Positions 1 to 7,806 of a DNA stretch of 64,000 nt are shown piece after piece. The position numbers were made by a program, and so were the translations under genes. Position 1 is the first letter of the stretch; each line of letters starts with the position of its first letter. Source of the stretch: DATARR01 sp044868005 (lineage in GTDB: Bacteria > Acidobacteriota > Thermoanaerobaculia > Multivoradales > UBA5704); assembly GCA_044868005.1 (NCBI GenBank), contig JBIOVX010000230.1, forward strand, positions 7,291 to 71,290. Reading direction: 5' to 3'. The notes under the pieces are model-generated. The model searched no databases, was not told where the DNA came from, and saw only the letters and a list, made by a program, of their open reading frames with translations.

Positions 1-369
1 GGCTTTCTGGCGCGCGACCAATCGCTGGCGGAGTTGCGGGCGGCGATCGACGCCGTGTCGCGCGGCGATCGGGTCTGCACGCCCCGCTTGGCGAGCACGA
101 TGTACGCGCGCCTCGCCCGGCTCGGCCGCGAACGGCGGCGGCGCGACAAGCTCGAATACCTGATGCTGACGCCGCGCGAGCTGGAGATCCTGCGGCTGAT
201 CGCCGACGGCCTGAGCAATCAGGAGATCGCCCGCCAGTTGTACCTCTCCGTGCACACGGTCAAGAACCACGTCCACAAAGTCCTCGAGACCCTGGGCGTC
301 CACAGCCGTTGGACGGCGGTGCAGCATGCCATCAAGCGCGGCTGGCTGCCGGATCGGCGGCGGCGATGA
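1..369 (+). CDS. NarL/LuxR-type response regulator, C-terminal part (cut by window start)
   Basis: The reading frame is already open at base 1, so the N-terminal receiver domain lies outside the window. The visible 122 residues start with the last receiver helix (ELRAAIDAVSRGDR), then a linker and a LuxR/GerE helix-turn-helix at about visible residues 55-115 (LTPRELEILRLIADGLSNQE, then HTVKNHVHKVLETLGV). This is the DNA-binding half of a NarL-family two-component regulator. It ends in an ATGA overlap with a second regulator of the same type, so the two are probably co-transcribed. Its position just upstream of the ACP/ketosynthase genes suggests, without proving, a role in controlling them. 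No partner kinase is in view. Confidence 0.9.
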   Translation, partial: GFLARDQSLAELRAAIDAVSRGDRVCTPRLASTMYARLARLGRERRRRDKLEYLMLTPRELEILRLIADGLSNQEIARQLYLSVHTVKNHVHKVLETLGVHSRWTAVQHAIKRGWLPDRRRR

Positions 370-1157
370 GCGCGGAGGCCGCCGCCGCCGGCGGTGAATC
401 GTTTTTGGTTCCCCGGGTTCAGCGAGCCGGCCTTGTGCCGGTTGCAATGCAGCCCTCGATCCGGGTGGCCGTGCGCAGTGAAGAGAGGATGCTCCGCGAG
501 GTGCTGGAAGCTTTTCTCGCCGGCCGGGCGGGGCTGGAGGTGGTCTCGCCGGGCCCTGGAGAGGACGGCGCCGTCGATGTCCTGCTGGTGGACGTCGGTT
601 GCGATCCCATGGCGGCTCTGGCGCGCACCTGGGAAGTCCGCGAGCAGTGGCCGGAGGCCAAGGTGATCGCCGTTGGGATCGAGCAGGAGGACGAGAGCAT
701 CGTGGATTTCATCGAGGCCGGCGCCGGCGGGTACGTGCTCAAAGGCTCGTCGCCGGAAGACCTGGTGGCGGCGGTGCGCGCCGCCCAGCAAGGCCTGGCG
801 CCCTGCGCGCCGCGGGTGGTGGCCTCGGTCCTCGCCCGCATCGCGGCGCTCTCCCAGCATGCCGATCCGGCACCTTGCGCCTCCGACGTCGAGCCTCTGA
901 CCCTGCGCGAGCGCGAGATCCTGGCGCTGCTGGCGGCGGGCCTCGGCAACAAGGATGTGGGCCGGCGTCTCCAGATCACGGTGCAGACGGTCAAGAACCA
1001 CGTCCATCGCATCCTTGAAAAGCTGCGGGTGCACCGCCGCCGGGATGCCGTACGGCTGGGCTACGACCTCGGGATCCTGGCGGAGCCGAGAGAGCCGCCC
1101 GGCCGCCGCAGAATCCTGGTGGGAGAAGGGAAAGGAATGGTCCGGACCCCTTTTTGA
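366..1157 (+). CDS. NarL/LuxR-family response regulator
   Basis: This 263-aa protein has a degenerate receiver-like N-terminal half (IRVAVRSEERMLREVLEAFL, DVLLVDVG, GAGGYVLKGS) and a C-terminal LuxR helix-turn-helix (LTLREREILALLAAGLGNKD, TVKNHVHRILEKLRVH). The phospho-acceptor region reads LLVDVGCDP, where the Asp of VDVG may be the acceptor. The usual acidic pair near the N-terminus is weak, so phosphorylation is uncertain. The ATG at 366 overlaps the previous stop (ATGA). An alternative ATG at 447 begins directly at the first receiver strand and is plausible. The acyl carrier protein gene follows 21 bp downstream. Confidence 0.85.
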   Translation: MSAEAAAAGGESFLVPRVQRAGLVPVAMQPSIRVAVRSEERMLREVLEAFLAGRAGLEVVSPGPGEDGAVDVLLVDVGCDPMAALARTWEVREQWPEAKVIAVGIEQEDESIVDFIEAGAGGYVLKGSSPEDLVAAVRAAQQGLAPCAPRVVASVLARIAALSQHADPAPCASDVEPLTLREREILALLAAGLGNKDVGRRLQITVQTVKNHVHRILEKLRVHRRRDAVRLGYDLGILAEPREPPGRRRILVGEGKGMVRTPF

Positions 1158-1178
1158 AGCTATCCGGAGGAGGAAGGC

Positions 1179-1463
1179 GTGAGCATTTCGGCTGAGGACA
1201 TCAGGACCCGTATCAAGCAGATCATCGCCAACGTAGCCGGCCTCAACCCGGGACGCATCGGGGACGACTCCACGCTGCGGGACGATCTCAAGCTCGACTC
1301 GCTGTCGCTGCTCGAGATCGGGGTCGACGTCGATCTGGCGTTCAAGCTGGAGCTGCCGGACGAGCATTACAAGGGGATCGACAGCCTGCCGGCGATGGTG
1401 GAGCTCGTGCAGCGGCGCCTGGCGGAGCTGTCGTCCGCCCAGCCGCAGGCGGTGCAGGGGTGA
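1179..1463 (+). CDS. acyl carrier protein
   Basis: The 94-aa protein has the four-helix ACP pattern with the phosphopantetheine motif KLDSLSLLEIG; Ser41 is the expected carrier serine. It starts with GTG after a strong AGGAGGA ribosome-binding site. Its stop overlaps the GTG start of the ketosynthase (GTGA), so it is most likely the dedicated carrier of the adjacent ketosynthase pair rather than the housekeeping fatty-acid ACP. A holo-ACP synthase is not in the window. Confidence 0.93.
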   Translation: MSISAEDIRTRIKQIIANVAGLNPGRIGDDSTLRDDLKLDSLSLLEIGVDVDLAFKLELPDEHYKGIDSLPAMVELVQRRLAELSSAQPQAVQG

Positions 1464-2674
1464 AGCCGCGGATCGCGGTGACCGGCCTCGGGCTGGTCAC
1501 CCCGGTCGGCGCCGGCCGCGAGGAGGTCTGGGAGGGCCTGCTCGCGGGGCGCAGCGGCTTCGCGCCAGTCGAGTCCTTCGACACCCGCGCCTTCAGCGTC
1601 CATCTGGGAGCGGAGGTGCGGGGCTTCCGCGCCGAGCCGTACGTCCGCCGGCTGGCTCCCGATGCGCTCGGCCGCGCCTCCCAGATGGCGATCGCCGCGG
1701 CGCGGATGGCGCTGGAAGACGCCGGCCTCGACGCCGCAGCGCTCGTCCCGGAGCGCGCCGGCGTGGCGATGGGCACGACTTCCGGCGAGCCGCGGGAGGT
1801 CGAGCGCTTCGACGACCGCTATCTCGCCGGCGAGCTCGACCGCGTGGGAGCCGAGTTCATCTCGCTCTATCCCTGCCACATGATCGCCGCCCACGTGGCG
1901 CGGGAGCTGGGCTTCGCCGGTCCCAACGCCATGATCCCGACGGCCTGCGCCGCCGGCAATTACGCCATCGCCCATGCCATGGACGTGCTGCGGGCCGGTC
2001 GCGCGGAGCTCATGCTGGCGGGCGGCGCGGACGCCTTCTCGCGCATCACCTACACCGGCTTCGCGCGCCTCGGCGCCATCGCGCCGGAGCGCTGCCAGCC
2101 GTTCGACCGCAACCGCAAGGGGATGATTCCCGGCGAGGGCGCGGCCGTGCTGGTGCTGGAGCCGCTCGAGCGGGCCCTGGCGCGCGGCGCGCGCATCTAC
2201 GCCGAGCTCGCCGGCTACGGCCTGTCGTGCGATGCTCACCACATGACGGCGGCGCACCCGGAAGGCGACGGCGCGGCGCGGGCCATGCAGCGGGCGCTCG
2301 CCGACGCCGAGGCCCGGCCCGAGGACGTCAGCTACATCAGCGCCCACGGCACCGGCACGCCGACCAACGACCGGCTGGAGACCCTGGCGGTCAAGCGGGT
2401 GTTCGGCGAGGCGGCTCGCCGCACGCCGATGAGCTCGATCAAGTCCATGATCGGCCATACGATGGGAGCGGCCTCCGCCATCGAGGCCGCGGTCTGCGCC
2501 CTCGCCGTGGCCGAGGACCGCATTCCGCCGACGATGAACCTCGAGGAGCCGGAGGACGACCTCGACTACGTGCCCAACGCCGCCCGCGACACCCGCGTCC
2601 GCCTGGCGATGAACAACGCCTACGCCTTCGGCGGCAACAACGCTTCCGTCATCCTGCGGAAGTGCGAGCTGTAG
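1460..2674 (+). CDS. beta-ketoacyl-ACP synthase (FabF/KS-alpha type)
   Basis: The 404-aa protein is a full-length condensing enzyme. It has the complete Cys-His-His triad: Cys163 in PTACAAGNYAI, His296 in SAHGTGTPTNDR and His333 in SMIGHTMGAAS. It should carry out decarboxylative Claisen condensation on ACP-bound substrates. It is followed 2 bp downstream by a second ketosynthase-like gene without the triad, which is the KS-alpha/KS-beta arrangement of type II polyketide, aryl-polyene and specialised fatty-acid systems. The GTG start overlaps the ACP stop. The chain product cannot be read from the sequence; no ketoreductase, dehydratase, cyclase or thioesterase is adjacent on the visible side. 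Confidence 0.93.
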   Translation: MKPRIAVTGLGLVTPVGAGREEVWEGLLAGRSGFAPVESFDTRAFSVHLGAEVRGFRAEPYVRRLAPDALGRASQMAIAAARMALEDAGLDAAALVPERAGVAMGTTSGEPREVERFDDRYLAGELDRVGAEFISLYPCHMIAAHVARELGFAGPNAMIPTACAAGNYAIAHAMDVLRAGRAELMLAGGADAFSRITYTGFARLGAIAPERCQPFDRNRKGMIPGEGAAVLVLEPLERALARGARIYAELAGYGLSCDAHHMTAAHPEGDGAARAMQRALADAEARPEDVSYISAHGTGTPTNDRLETLAVKRVFGEAARRTPMSSIKSMIGHTMGAASAIEAAVCALAVAEDRIPPTMNLEEPEDDLDYVPNAARDTRVRLAMNNAYAFGGNNASVILRKCEL

Positions 2675-2676
2675 CC

Positions 2677-3906
2677 ATGCGCCGGCGCGTCGTCATCACC
2701 GGAGCGGGGGTGATCTCTCCCCTGGCGGATTCGCCGGCGGGCCTGCACGCGGCGCTCTGCGCCGGCCATACCGCGGCGAAACCGATCGAGCTCTTTCCGA
2801 CCGAGGGGATCGGCTGCCGGCAGGCCGGCGAGATCCGTCCCTTCGAGCCGCGCGACTACCTGGGCGAGCGCAACCTGCGCCCGATCGACCGCACCTCGCG
2901 GCTGCTGCTGGTGGCGGCGCAGGGAGCGCTCGCGGCGAGCGGCTGGACGCCCGAGCTGCGGGCCGAGCGCGAGGTGGGCCTGGCGCTCGGCACCACCTTC
3001 TGCAGCGTGCGCACCATCGCCGAGTTCGACCGCCGCGGCTTGCAGCTCGGCCCTTCCTATGCGAGCCCGCTCGACTTCGCCAACAGCGTCATCAACGCCG
3101 CCGCCGGGCAGGCGGCGATCTGGCACAACCTGCGCGGCGTCAACTCCACGCTCTCGGCGGGCGAAGGCTCGGGGCTGCAGGCGATCGCCTACGGCGCCGA
3201 CCTCATCCGCGGCGGCCGCGCCGAGGCGCTGCTGGCCGGTGGCGCCGAGGAGCTGTGCTTCGAGTCGTTCCTCGGCTACTACCGCGCCGGCCGCCTCTGC
3301 GGCTCGGCGGGCGGGGAAGGGGAGCGGCCGGTGCCGTTCGACGCGCGGCGCAACGGCTTCATGCTCTCCGAAGGCGCCGCCATGCTGATGCTCGAAGACG
3401 CGGACGCGGCGGCGGCGCGGGGCGCTTCCGTCGTGGCGGAGGTGCTCGGCTACAGCTCCGTCTTCGCCCCTTCGCGGCAGGAGAGCGAAGCGGCGGCGGC
3501 GGTGGCCCGCGCCGTGCGGCTCGCCCTCGAGGATGCCGGCGTCGCGCCGGAGCAGATCGACGTGCTGAGCGGGTCGGCGAGCGGCAGCGTCGCCGTCGAC
3601 CGCTGGGAAGCCTTGGGGGTCGCGGCTGCGCTGGGGCCGCGCGCGGCGGCGCTGCCGGTCACCGCCGTCAAATCGATGCTCGGCGAGGCGATGGGAGCCT
3701 CCGGCGCCCTCCAGACCGTGGCGCTGCTCGGCACCCTGGACGACGGCGCCCTGCCGGGCATCCGCGGCCTCGAAAACACCGAGCCGGATTTTCCCCTGTC
3801 CGCAGCGGCTGCGGAGACGCGCACCGTCGAGGTGCGGCGGGCGCTGCTCACCGCCGTCGGCGCCGACGGGCACTGCTGCGCCCTCGTCATCGGAGGGCCC
3901 GCTTGA
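2677..3906 (+). CDS. chain-length-factor-like ketosynthase (KS-beta), catalytic triad lost
   Basis: This 409-aa thiolase-fold protein aligns along its whole length with the preceding ketosynthase, but all three catalytic residues are replaced. The nucleophile site reads LSAGEGSGLQAI, with Glu163 where Cys is expected. The first His position reads SGSASGS and the second reads KSMLGEAMGAS, with Glu for His. In known type II polyketide synthases the KS-beta subunit carries Gln at the Cys position and supports decarboxylation and chain-length control. A Glu there is unusual but similar in character. The spacing and order suggest a heterodimer with the upstream KS. Confidence 0.88.
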   Translation: MRRRVVITGAGVISPLADSPAGLHAALCAGHTAAKPIELFPTEGIGCRQAGEIRPFEPRDYLGERNLRPIDRTSRLLLVAAQGALAASGWTPELRAEREVGLALGTTFCSVRTIAEFDRRGLQLGPSYASPLDFANSVINAAAGQAAIWHNLRGVNSTLSAGEGSGLQAIAYGADLIRGGRAEALLAGGAEELCFESFLGYYRAGRLCGSAGGEGERPVPFDARRNGFMLSEGAAMLMLEDADAAAARGASVVAEVLGYSSVFAPSRQESEAAAAVARAVRLALEDAGVAPEQIDVLSGSASGSVAVDRWEALGVAAALGPRAAALPVTAVKSMLGEAMGASGALQTVALLGTLDDGALPGIRGLENTEPDFPLSAAAAETRTVEVRRALLTAVGADGHCCALVIGGPA

Positions 3907-5207
3907 GGCGCGGCCCGCCGCCGTCTCCTTCCGAGCCGCGGGCCGCCGATCTGGTGCCCCGCTTCGAAGAGCAGGGATATACGCAAGACGACGTCGCGGC
4001 CCGGCGCCGGTGGGTCGAGGAGCGCACCGGCGCGCGGCTCCAGCACGTCGGCGCCTGCTCCCTCGCCGGCGAGGCGATGCGCGGCAACGTCGAGAATCCC
4101 GTGGGAGCGGCGCAGGTGCCGCTCGGCGTCGCCGGCCCGCTGCGGGTGGAAGGCGAGCACGCCCGCGGCGACTTTTACGTCCCGCTCGCCACCACCGAGG
4201 GGGCCCTCGTCCGCTCCTACGAACGGGGCATGGTGACGCTCACCCGCGCCGGCGGCGCCACGGCGCGAGTGCTCGTCGACGAGAACCGGGTGTCGCCGGT
4301 CTTCCCCTTCGAGAGCGTCGCCGAAGCCGTCGGCTTCGCCCGCGATCTCGCCGGCTGCTTCGAGGCCCTGAAGGCGGAGGCCGAGTCCACCACCCGCCAC
4401 GGCCGGCTGCTGCGGCTGGAGCCGCTGCCGTTGGGCCGGGAGGTGGTCGTCCACTTCTGCTACTGGACGGCCGACGCCCACGGCATGAACATGATCGTCA
4501 AGGCCACGGACCGCGCCTGCCGCTGGCTGGTCGGGCAGGGCCGCGCCCGCGGCTATTACCTCTTCAGCGGCGCCGAGTCGGAGAAGCGGGCGAGCGGCTC
4601 GCTGTTCGCCGGCGGCAAGGGCAAGAAGGTCCTGGCGGGAGCCCGCATTCCGGCGCGGCTGGTGCGCGCCTATCTCCACACCACCCCCGAGAGGATGGCG
4701 GACCTCTGGCAGCGCACCGTCCTCGGCCATCTCCAGGCCGGCAGCCTCGGCTACAACGGCCACTTCGCCAACGGCCTGACGGCGCTGTTCATCGCCTGCG
4801 GCCAGGACGTCGCCAACGTCGCCAACTCGGCCGTCGGGATCACCGTCTTCGAGCGCACGGAGGAGGGAGACCTCCACGCCAGCGTCACCCTGCCGTCGCT
4901 CACCGTCGCCACGGTGGGAGGCGGCACCGGAGTCGGCACGGCGCGCGAGTGCCTCGAGATGCTCGGCTGCGTGGGGGAGGGGAGCGCGCCGAAGCTGGCG
5001 GAGATCGCCGCCGCTACGCTGCTCGCCGGCGAGCTCTCCATGGGCGCCGCCATCGCCAGCGGCGAGTTCGTGGCGGCGCACGAGACGTACGGCAGAAACC
5101 GGCCGAGCCCTCCCGATCGGAACGAGCCTGCCCTCCGAAGCCCTCACTCCCCTGGCCCCTCTCTCCCAGAGAGTGAGGGGCGGGGTTTCCGGGGCTTTTC
5201 TAGGTAA
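3903..5207 (+). CDS. HMG-CoA reductase homologue (class I-like)
   Basis: The 434-aa protein matches the catalytic domain of HMG-CoA reductase: NPVGAAQVPLGVAGPL, LATTEGALVRSY (catalytic Glu), DAHGMNMIVKAT (class I DAMGMNM), ESEKRAS (aligned with SDKKPA, catalytic Lys kept), ACGQDVANVANS (catalytic Asp), ATVGGGTGVG and a late AHETYGRNR (catalytic His). It would reduce HMG-CoA to mevalonate with NADPH, or a similar thioester. The TTG start overlaps the KS-beta stop (TTGA), which fits translational coupling. No membrane domain is seen. The last 25 or so residues are encoded by the palindromic repeat at 5131, so the native end has probably been replaced. Being coupled to a KS pair is odd for a mevalonate gene. 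Confidence 0.87.
   Translation: MRRGPPPSPSEPRAADLVPRFEEQGYTQDDVAARRRWVEERTGARLQHVGACSLAGEAMRGNVENPVGAAQVPLGVAGPLRVEGEHARGDFYVPLATTEGALVRSYERGMVTLTRAGGATARVLVDENRVSPVFPFESVAEAVGFARDLAGCFEALKAEAESTTRHGRLLRLEPLPLGREVVVHFCYWTADAHGMNMIVKATDRACRWLVGQGRARGYYLFSGAESEKRASGSLFAGGKGKKVLAGARIPARLVRAYLHTTPERMADLWQRTVLGHLQAGSLGYNGHFANGLTALFIACGQDVANVANSAVGITVFERTEEGDLHASVTLPSLTVATVGGGTGVGTARECLEMLGCVGEGSAPKLAEIAAATLLAGELSMGAAIASGEFVAAHETYGRNRPSPPDRNEPALRSPHSPGPSLPESEGRGFRGFSR
5131..5180. repeat. partial copy of the dispersed palindromic repeat (copy A)
   Basis: The stretch starts with CCCTCCGAAGCCCTCAC, the same head as the copies at 22969-23024 and 63891-63946. It contains an inverted repeat (5141-5148 against 5172-5179) enclosing a CCTCTCTCCCAGAGAG core. 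It lies inside the 3' end of the HMG-CoA-reductase-like gene and supplies its last codons. It could also act as a transcription stop for this + strand operon, but no T-run follows directly. Confidence 0.7.
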
Positions 5208-5288
5208 TGTCAAATCGACCTAAATGGACTGTAAGTATAAGGTTTGAAGCCACTTAAGGTTTCCCTGTCTATCCCAACCGAGGCGGCA

Positions 5289-5423
5289 ATGAACCACTGC
5301 AAGGAGGACTTGGCGCAGGTCTATAACCTGTACGAGTTCTGGATCGAGCGGAAGGAAGCCCTGCGGCTCTGGCATGAGAAGCTCGAGCGCCTGCGGGCGG
5401 AAGCGGCCGCCAAGGCAGCGTAA
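5289..5423 (+). CDS. possible 44-aa small protein or gene fragment
   Basis: The frame ATG 5289 to TAA 5423 encodes a charged, helical 44-aa peptide (start MNHCKEDLAQVYNLYEFWIE, end RLRAEAAAKAA). Codon use resembles that of coding DNA, with G/C in most third positions. The frame stays open upstream to 5241. I do not recognise a family. It may be the tail of a lost gene rather than an independent one. Confidence 0.3.
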   Translation: MNHCKEDLAQVYNLYEFWIERKEALRLWHEKLERLRAEAAAKAA

Positions 5424-5508
5424 GGAAGATCGCCGGAAGGGCGGCATTAACGGGCTGCTCGCGCCGCGCCAGATCTTAGACCGAACAGGAACCGAGGACC
5501 GCCGCCGC

Positions 5509-5661
5509 TCAGCCGCCCGCGGTCGCTGCGCTCCCTCGCCAAACCCTATAAGCCCACTGGCGGCGGATTGGCGGGCTCACGTACTTCGGCCAGTCCGCGA
5601 GCAGGTTGAAGAACTTGTCGAGCCCCGCGAGCAGCGGGACCAGTCCATAGGTCAGCGGCAT
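5509..5661 (-). pseudogene. truncated DoxX-like small membrane protein gene
   Basis: Behind a very good ribosome-binding site (GAAAGGAGG) the minus strand reads MPLTYGLVPLLAGLDKFFNL followed by LADWPKYVSP. This resembles the first transmembrane hairpin of small DoxX-like membrane proteins. After about residue 32 it runs into unrelated sequence and stops at 50 residues, so most of the membrane domain is missing. The break coincides with the CTCGCCAAACCCTA repeat at 5535, which suggests rearrangement. The family name is a tentative recognition. Confidence 0.4.
5535..5567. repeat. short dispersed repeat, copy 1 (also at 7669-7697)
   Basis: CTCGCCAAACCCTA is followed by a GCCC(A/G)CTGGCGGCGG segment. 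The same two blocks occur at 7669-7697 with a 3-4 base difference in the middle. Both copies lie at ends of degraded or intergenic segments. Confidence 0.5.
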
Positions 5662-5720
5662 CGGAGTGCCTCCTTTCTCCCGAACAGAGTCGAGAGAAAG
5701 GAGGACGTTACAAACCCCGG

Positions 5721-6191
5721 CTAGTAGCAGGATACCGAGTCGCAGATCGTGTCGGTCTGCTGCCAGTTCCCTTCGATGCACTCGTAATACAGCCACTTCT
5801 GGTAACCGCCATGGCAGCATCCGCCGTCCTGATAATAGCTGGAGCCTTCCTGGCAGTTGCCGCCGCCGCCGCACTCGGCGGGGCAGAAGGTGGGCACCCC
5901 GTCGCACTGGACGTATCCCTGCTGCCCTGCCCCGCAGTTGCGGTCGACGGACGAGCAGGTCGCGCCGGAGCAGCTCACGTTGCTGTAGGGGTAGCAGTTC
6001 GCCTGGCAGTAGGCGTTGGCGACGACGCCTCCCAATCCGCCGCCCTTGGAGGCGGCCTGAATGGGAGTGGGACCGCCGCTTTTGAGGAGCGTGAGGAAGG
6101 TTTGGAGATCCGGGGAACGGGGAGTGGAGGCGGCGAAAGCGGCGGAACAGGAGAGAAGCAACAGCCCGACCGAGACAATGGCTCGTTTCAT
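5721..6191 (-). CDS. secreted cysteine-rich protein of unknown function
   Basis: The 156-aa product starts with a clear signal peptide (MKRAIVSVGLLLLSCSAAFA, probable cleavage after AFA). A mature part follows with at least fourteen Cys in short spacings (NCYPYSNVSCSGATC, CDGVPTFCPAECGGGGNC, GGCCHGG, CDSVSCY). That pattern suggests a small disulphide-bonded exported protein. I chose the ATG at 6191, which has GGAGGA upstream and begins the signal peptide, over an in-frame start 11 codons earlier. A TATAAT element lies 23-28 bp upstream. It stands alone in its strand context and I do not recognise a family. Confidence 0.75.
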   Translation of the reverse strand: MKRAIVSVGLLLLSCSAAFAASTPRSPDLQTFLTLLKSGGPTPIQAASKGGGLGGVVANAYCQANCYPYSNVSCSGATCSSVDRNCGAGQQGYVQCDGVPTFCPAECGGGGNCQEGSSYYQDGGCCHGGYQKWLYYECIEGNWQQTDTICDSVSCY

Positions 6192-6204
6192 GGCGAGTCC
6201 TCCT

Positions 6205-6240
6205 TCGCGCGAGATTATACACATCTATGCATAGCCTACA
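6205..6240 (-). promoter_or_regulatory. promoter of the Cys-rich secreted protein gene
   Basis: On the minus strand a perfect TATAAT (6214-6219) sits about 20 bp before the ribosome-binding site. Just upstream is the perfect 10-bp palindrome CTATGCATAG (6225-6234), placed in the -10/-35 spacer where a repressor or activator could bind. The -35 hexamer is poor, so an activator is plausible. Confidence 0.55.
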
Positions 6241-6790
6241 TAGAGGGATCTCGCGAACGCGGGGAGGCTGACGGCCCGGCGCGGAGACGGAAAGAGAGGA
6301 AAGTGTCTGAAGGAATCAGAGAGGGCTTGGTACCTTCTGTAATGCGACTTGGCCGGGCCGGCTACGGGCCGAGCGCTTCGCGCATGGCGCCTTCAGGAGG
6401 CCGACCCACATGGTCACACATGGATTCTCCGGCGTTCTCTATCGAGCGCAAAGAACGCCAAACTAGCGCAGAAGCTACGCGCTGACAGCGCCCTCGCCAC
6501 TTTTGACTTGCGATCATCGACGTAACGCCCCCGTTGACTCTGTGACTGCAAGGCGCTGGAGCGGCGCTTGACGCCAGCTCTGTCCCGCTCGCCTTCGCTG
6601 CTCGACCCCGCGGACGATCGCCCTCCTCCTTCCGCAGCATGCGCCCGCATGCGCCGCATCGCTCTCTAGGATGCGCCGCATCGCTTCGCCTTCATGCGCC
6701 CGTATCCGCCGCATATGCGCCGCATCACCCCGCAGACCTCCAGACATGCGCCGCATAGCTCCGCATCGGGCCCGCATCTTCGCATCCCGT
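6241..6790. repeat. non-coding stretch with ATGCGCCGCAT-type degenerate repeats
   Basis: About 550 bases hold no gene I can support. From about 6640 to 6775 the near-palindromic word ATGCGCCGCAT and variants (GCGCCCGCAT, CCGCCGCATATGCGCCGCAT) recur many times. The 23-base stretch centred on CCGCCGCATATGCGCCGC is also present near 9248-9275. The 6241-6640 part shows no clear structure. Confidence 0.55.
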
Positions 6791-6964
6791 TCAGCCTCGC
6801 TCCGCAAGCACTCCCAGCCTCGCCTCGCACCATTTGTCCACCGCCTGCCGCTCCCAGCCCACTCGGCCCGCCGAGATCGGCACCCTTTCCGGAAACGTCC
6901 CCTCGGCCATCTTCCGGTAGATCGTCGACCGCGACAGGCTCGTGATCGCCTCCACCTCGCCCAC
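6791..6964 (-). CDS. AlpA-like small DNA-binding regulator
   Basis: This 57-aa gene starts at GTG 6964 behind GAGGAGGT, seven bases upstream. It reads VGEVEAITSLSRSTIYRKMA, then EGTFPERVPISAGRVGWERQ and AVDKWCEARL. This is the winged-helix/excisionase pattern of AlpA-family prophage or island regulators (LSRSTIYR, FP..V, GW). It lacks the first five to eight residues usual in the family. It is divergent from the 6982 gene with only 17 bp between the start codons. Such genes normally sit next to integrases, and none is present here, so it may be a leftover of an integrated element. Confidence 0.65.
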   Translation of the reverse strand: MGEVEAITSLSRSTIYRKMAEGTFPERVPISAGRVGWERQAVDKWCEARLGVLAERG

Positions 6965-6981
6965 CGCCCGACCTCCTCACG

Positions 6982-7320
6982 ATGAGCCCCGCCGAGCAGC
7001 AGCAGGTCCTCCTGGAAGCCTTCTCGGACGCCCCATCCCCCCGGCGCTCACCGTCCACACCAGACATCAGTCCGCAGGCCCTCCCGCCGGCAGGGTCCAA
7101 ACGGACCTGCCGTCTCGTCTTGGCCTTTACCGAGAGCGAGCTCGCCATGATCGAGAAGGCGGCGCGTCATCGCGGCGAACAACCCACCGTCCTTTGCCGG
7201 ACCATCGTCCTCACGGCGTTTCACAATTCCGCCGTGCGGGCTCAAGAACCCGACCACCGCACGATGAGCCCCGCCGAGCAGCAGCGCGCCCTCCTGAAAG
7301 CCTTCACCTTCGACGAATAG
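6982..7320 (+). CDS. small protein with ribbon-helix-helix/MobC-like segment
   Basis: The 112-aa frame contains CRLVLAFTESELAMIEKAAR, then HRGEQPTVLCRTIVLTAF. This resembles the strand-helix-helix of CopG or plasmid-mobilisation (MobC-like) accessory proteins. The first residues MSPAEQQQVLLEAFSDA recur near the C-terminus as MSPAEQQRALLKAFTFDE, an internal duplication. There is no good ribosome-binding site before 6982, so the true start may be internal. It lies divergent from the AlpA-like gene, which suggests both are traces of a mobile element. Function is not established. Confidence 0.45.
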   Translation: MSPAEQQQVLLEAFSDAPSPRRSPSTPDISPQALPPAGSKRTCRLVLAFTESELAMIEKAARHRGEQPTVLCRTIVLTAFHNSAVRAQEPDHRTMSPAEQQRALLKAFTFDE

Positions 7321-7402
7321 GTCCAGAGAGCCGGGGGGGGCCGCAGCCAGTTGGGCAGCACCTCTTGGGCAAGGAGTTTGCTTACAATTGGGAGATTTTG
7401 TC

Positions 7403-7564
7403 TTGGAAGAGCGAGACGAGAAAGACCTGGCCTCACTAGAGAGTCTGCTGAAGGAATCTCGCAAGCTCCGGGAAGCGGCGGAGAAAGTAGAATCCATGTC
7501 GCCTCCCGCCGAGCAGCAAGGGGATATCACGACTACGCCACCCCTCCCTGAAGAAGCCTCCTAA
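7403..7564 (+). CDS. possible 53-aa coiled-coil protein
   Basis: A TTG-started frame (GGGAGA seven bases before it) encodes LEERDEKDLASLESLLKESR, then KLREAAEKVESMSPPAEQQ and a Thr/Pro tail. Heptad spacing predicts a short coiled coil. The SPPAEQQ motif echoes the MSPAEQQ motif of the gene upstream, so the two may be functionally linked. No family is recognised. Confidence 0.35.
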   Translation: MEERDEKDLASLESLLKESRKLREAAEKVESMSPPAEQQGDITTTPPLPEEAS

Positions 7565-7668
7565 GATCCGTTCCTCTATGCAGGGGCAAGTTGGCCCCGC
7601 GATTTTCGCCTAAAAACTGCTTATCCCAAGCATCAGCCGCCACAGAAGCAGAGAAACCGATTCGCTTG

Positions 7669-7697
7669 CTCGCCAAACCCTAGCCCGCTGGCGGCGG
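7669..7697. repeat. short dispersed repeat, copy 2
   Basis: Same CTCGCCAAACCCTA plus GCCCGCTGGCGGCGG blocks as at 5535-5567. The 240 bases between 7565 and the kinase stop at 7807 otherwise show nothing I can name. Confidence 0.45.
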
Positions 7698-7806
7698 GAG
7701 TTAGTCTGACTCGCGCTTCGCGCTCATCTCGCCAGCCCGGCAGTCGCTCGTACCTTGTCGGGCGGCGGCAGAGATGCCGGGGAGGCGCCGGCATCGCCGG
7801 CAGGGA

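Noticed and set aside
2620..3873. 417-codon minus frame opposite KS-beta
   Set aside because: It is antisense to an aligned ketosynthase fold and has no ribosome-binding site or motif.
1179..3906. Ketosynthase pair as the synthase of an enediyne for the UnbL/UnbV genes
   Set aside because: Enediyne synthases are large iterative type I proteins with an internal ACP and a phosphopantetheinyl transferase domain. These are separate type II genes 25 kb away on the other strand.
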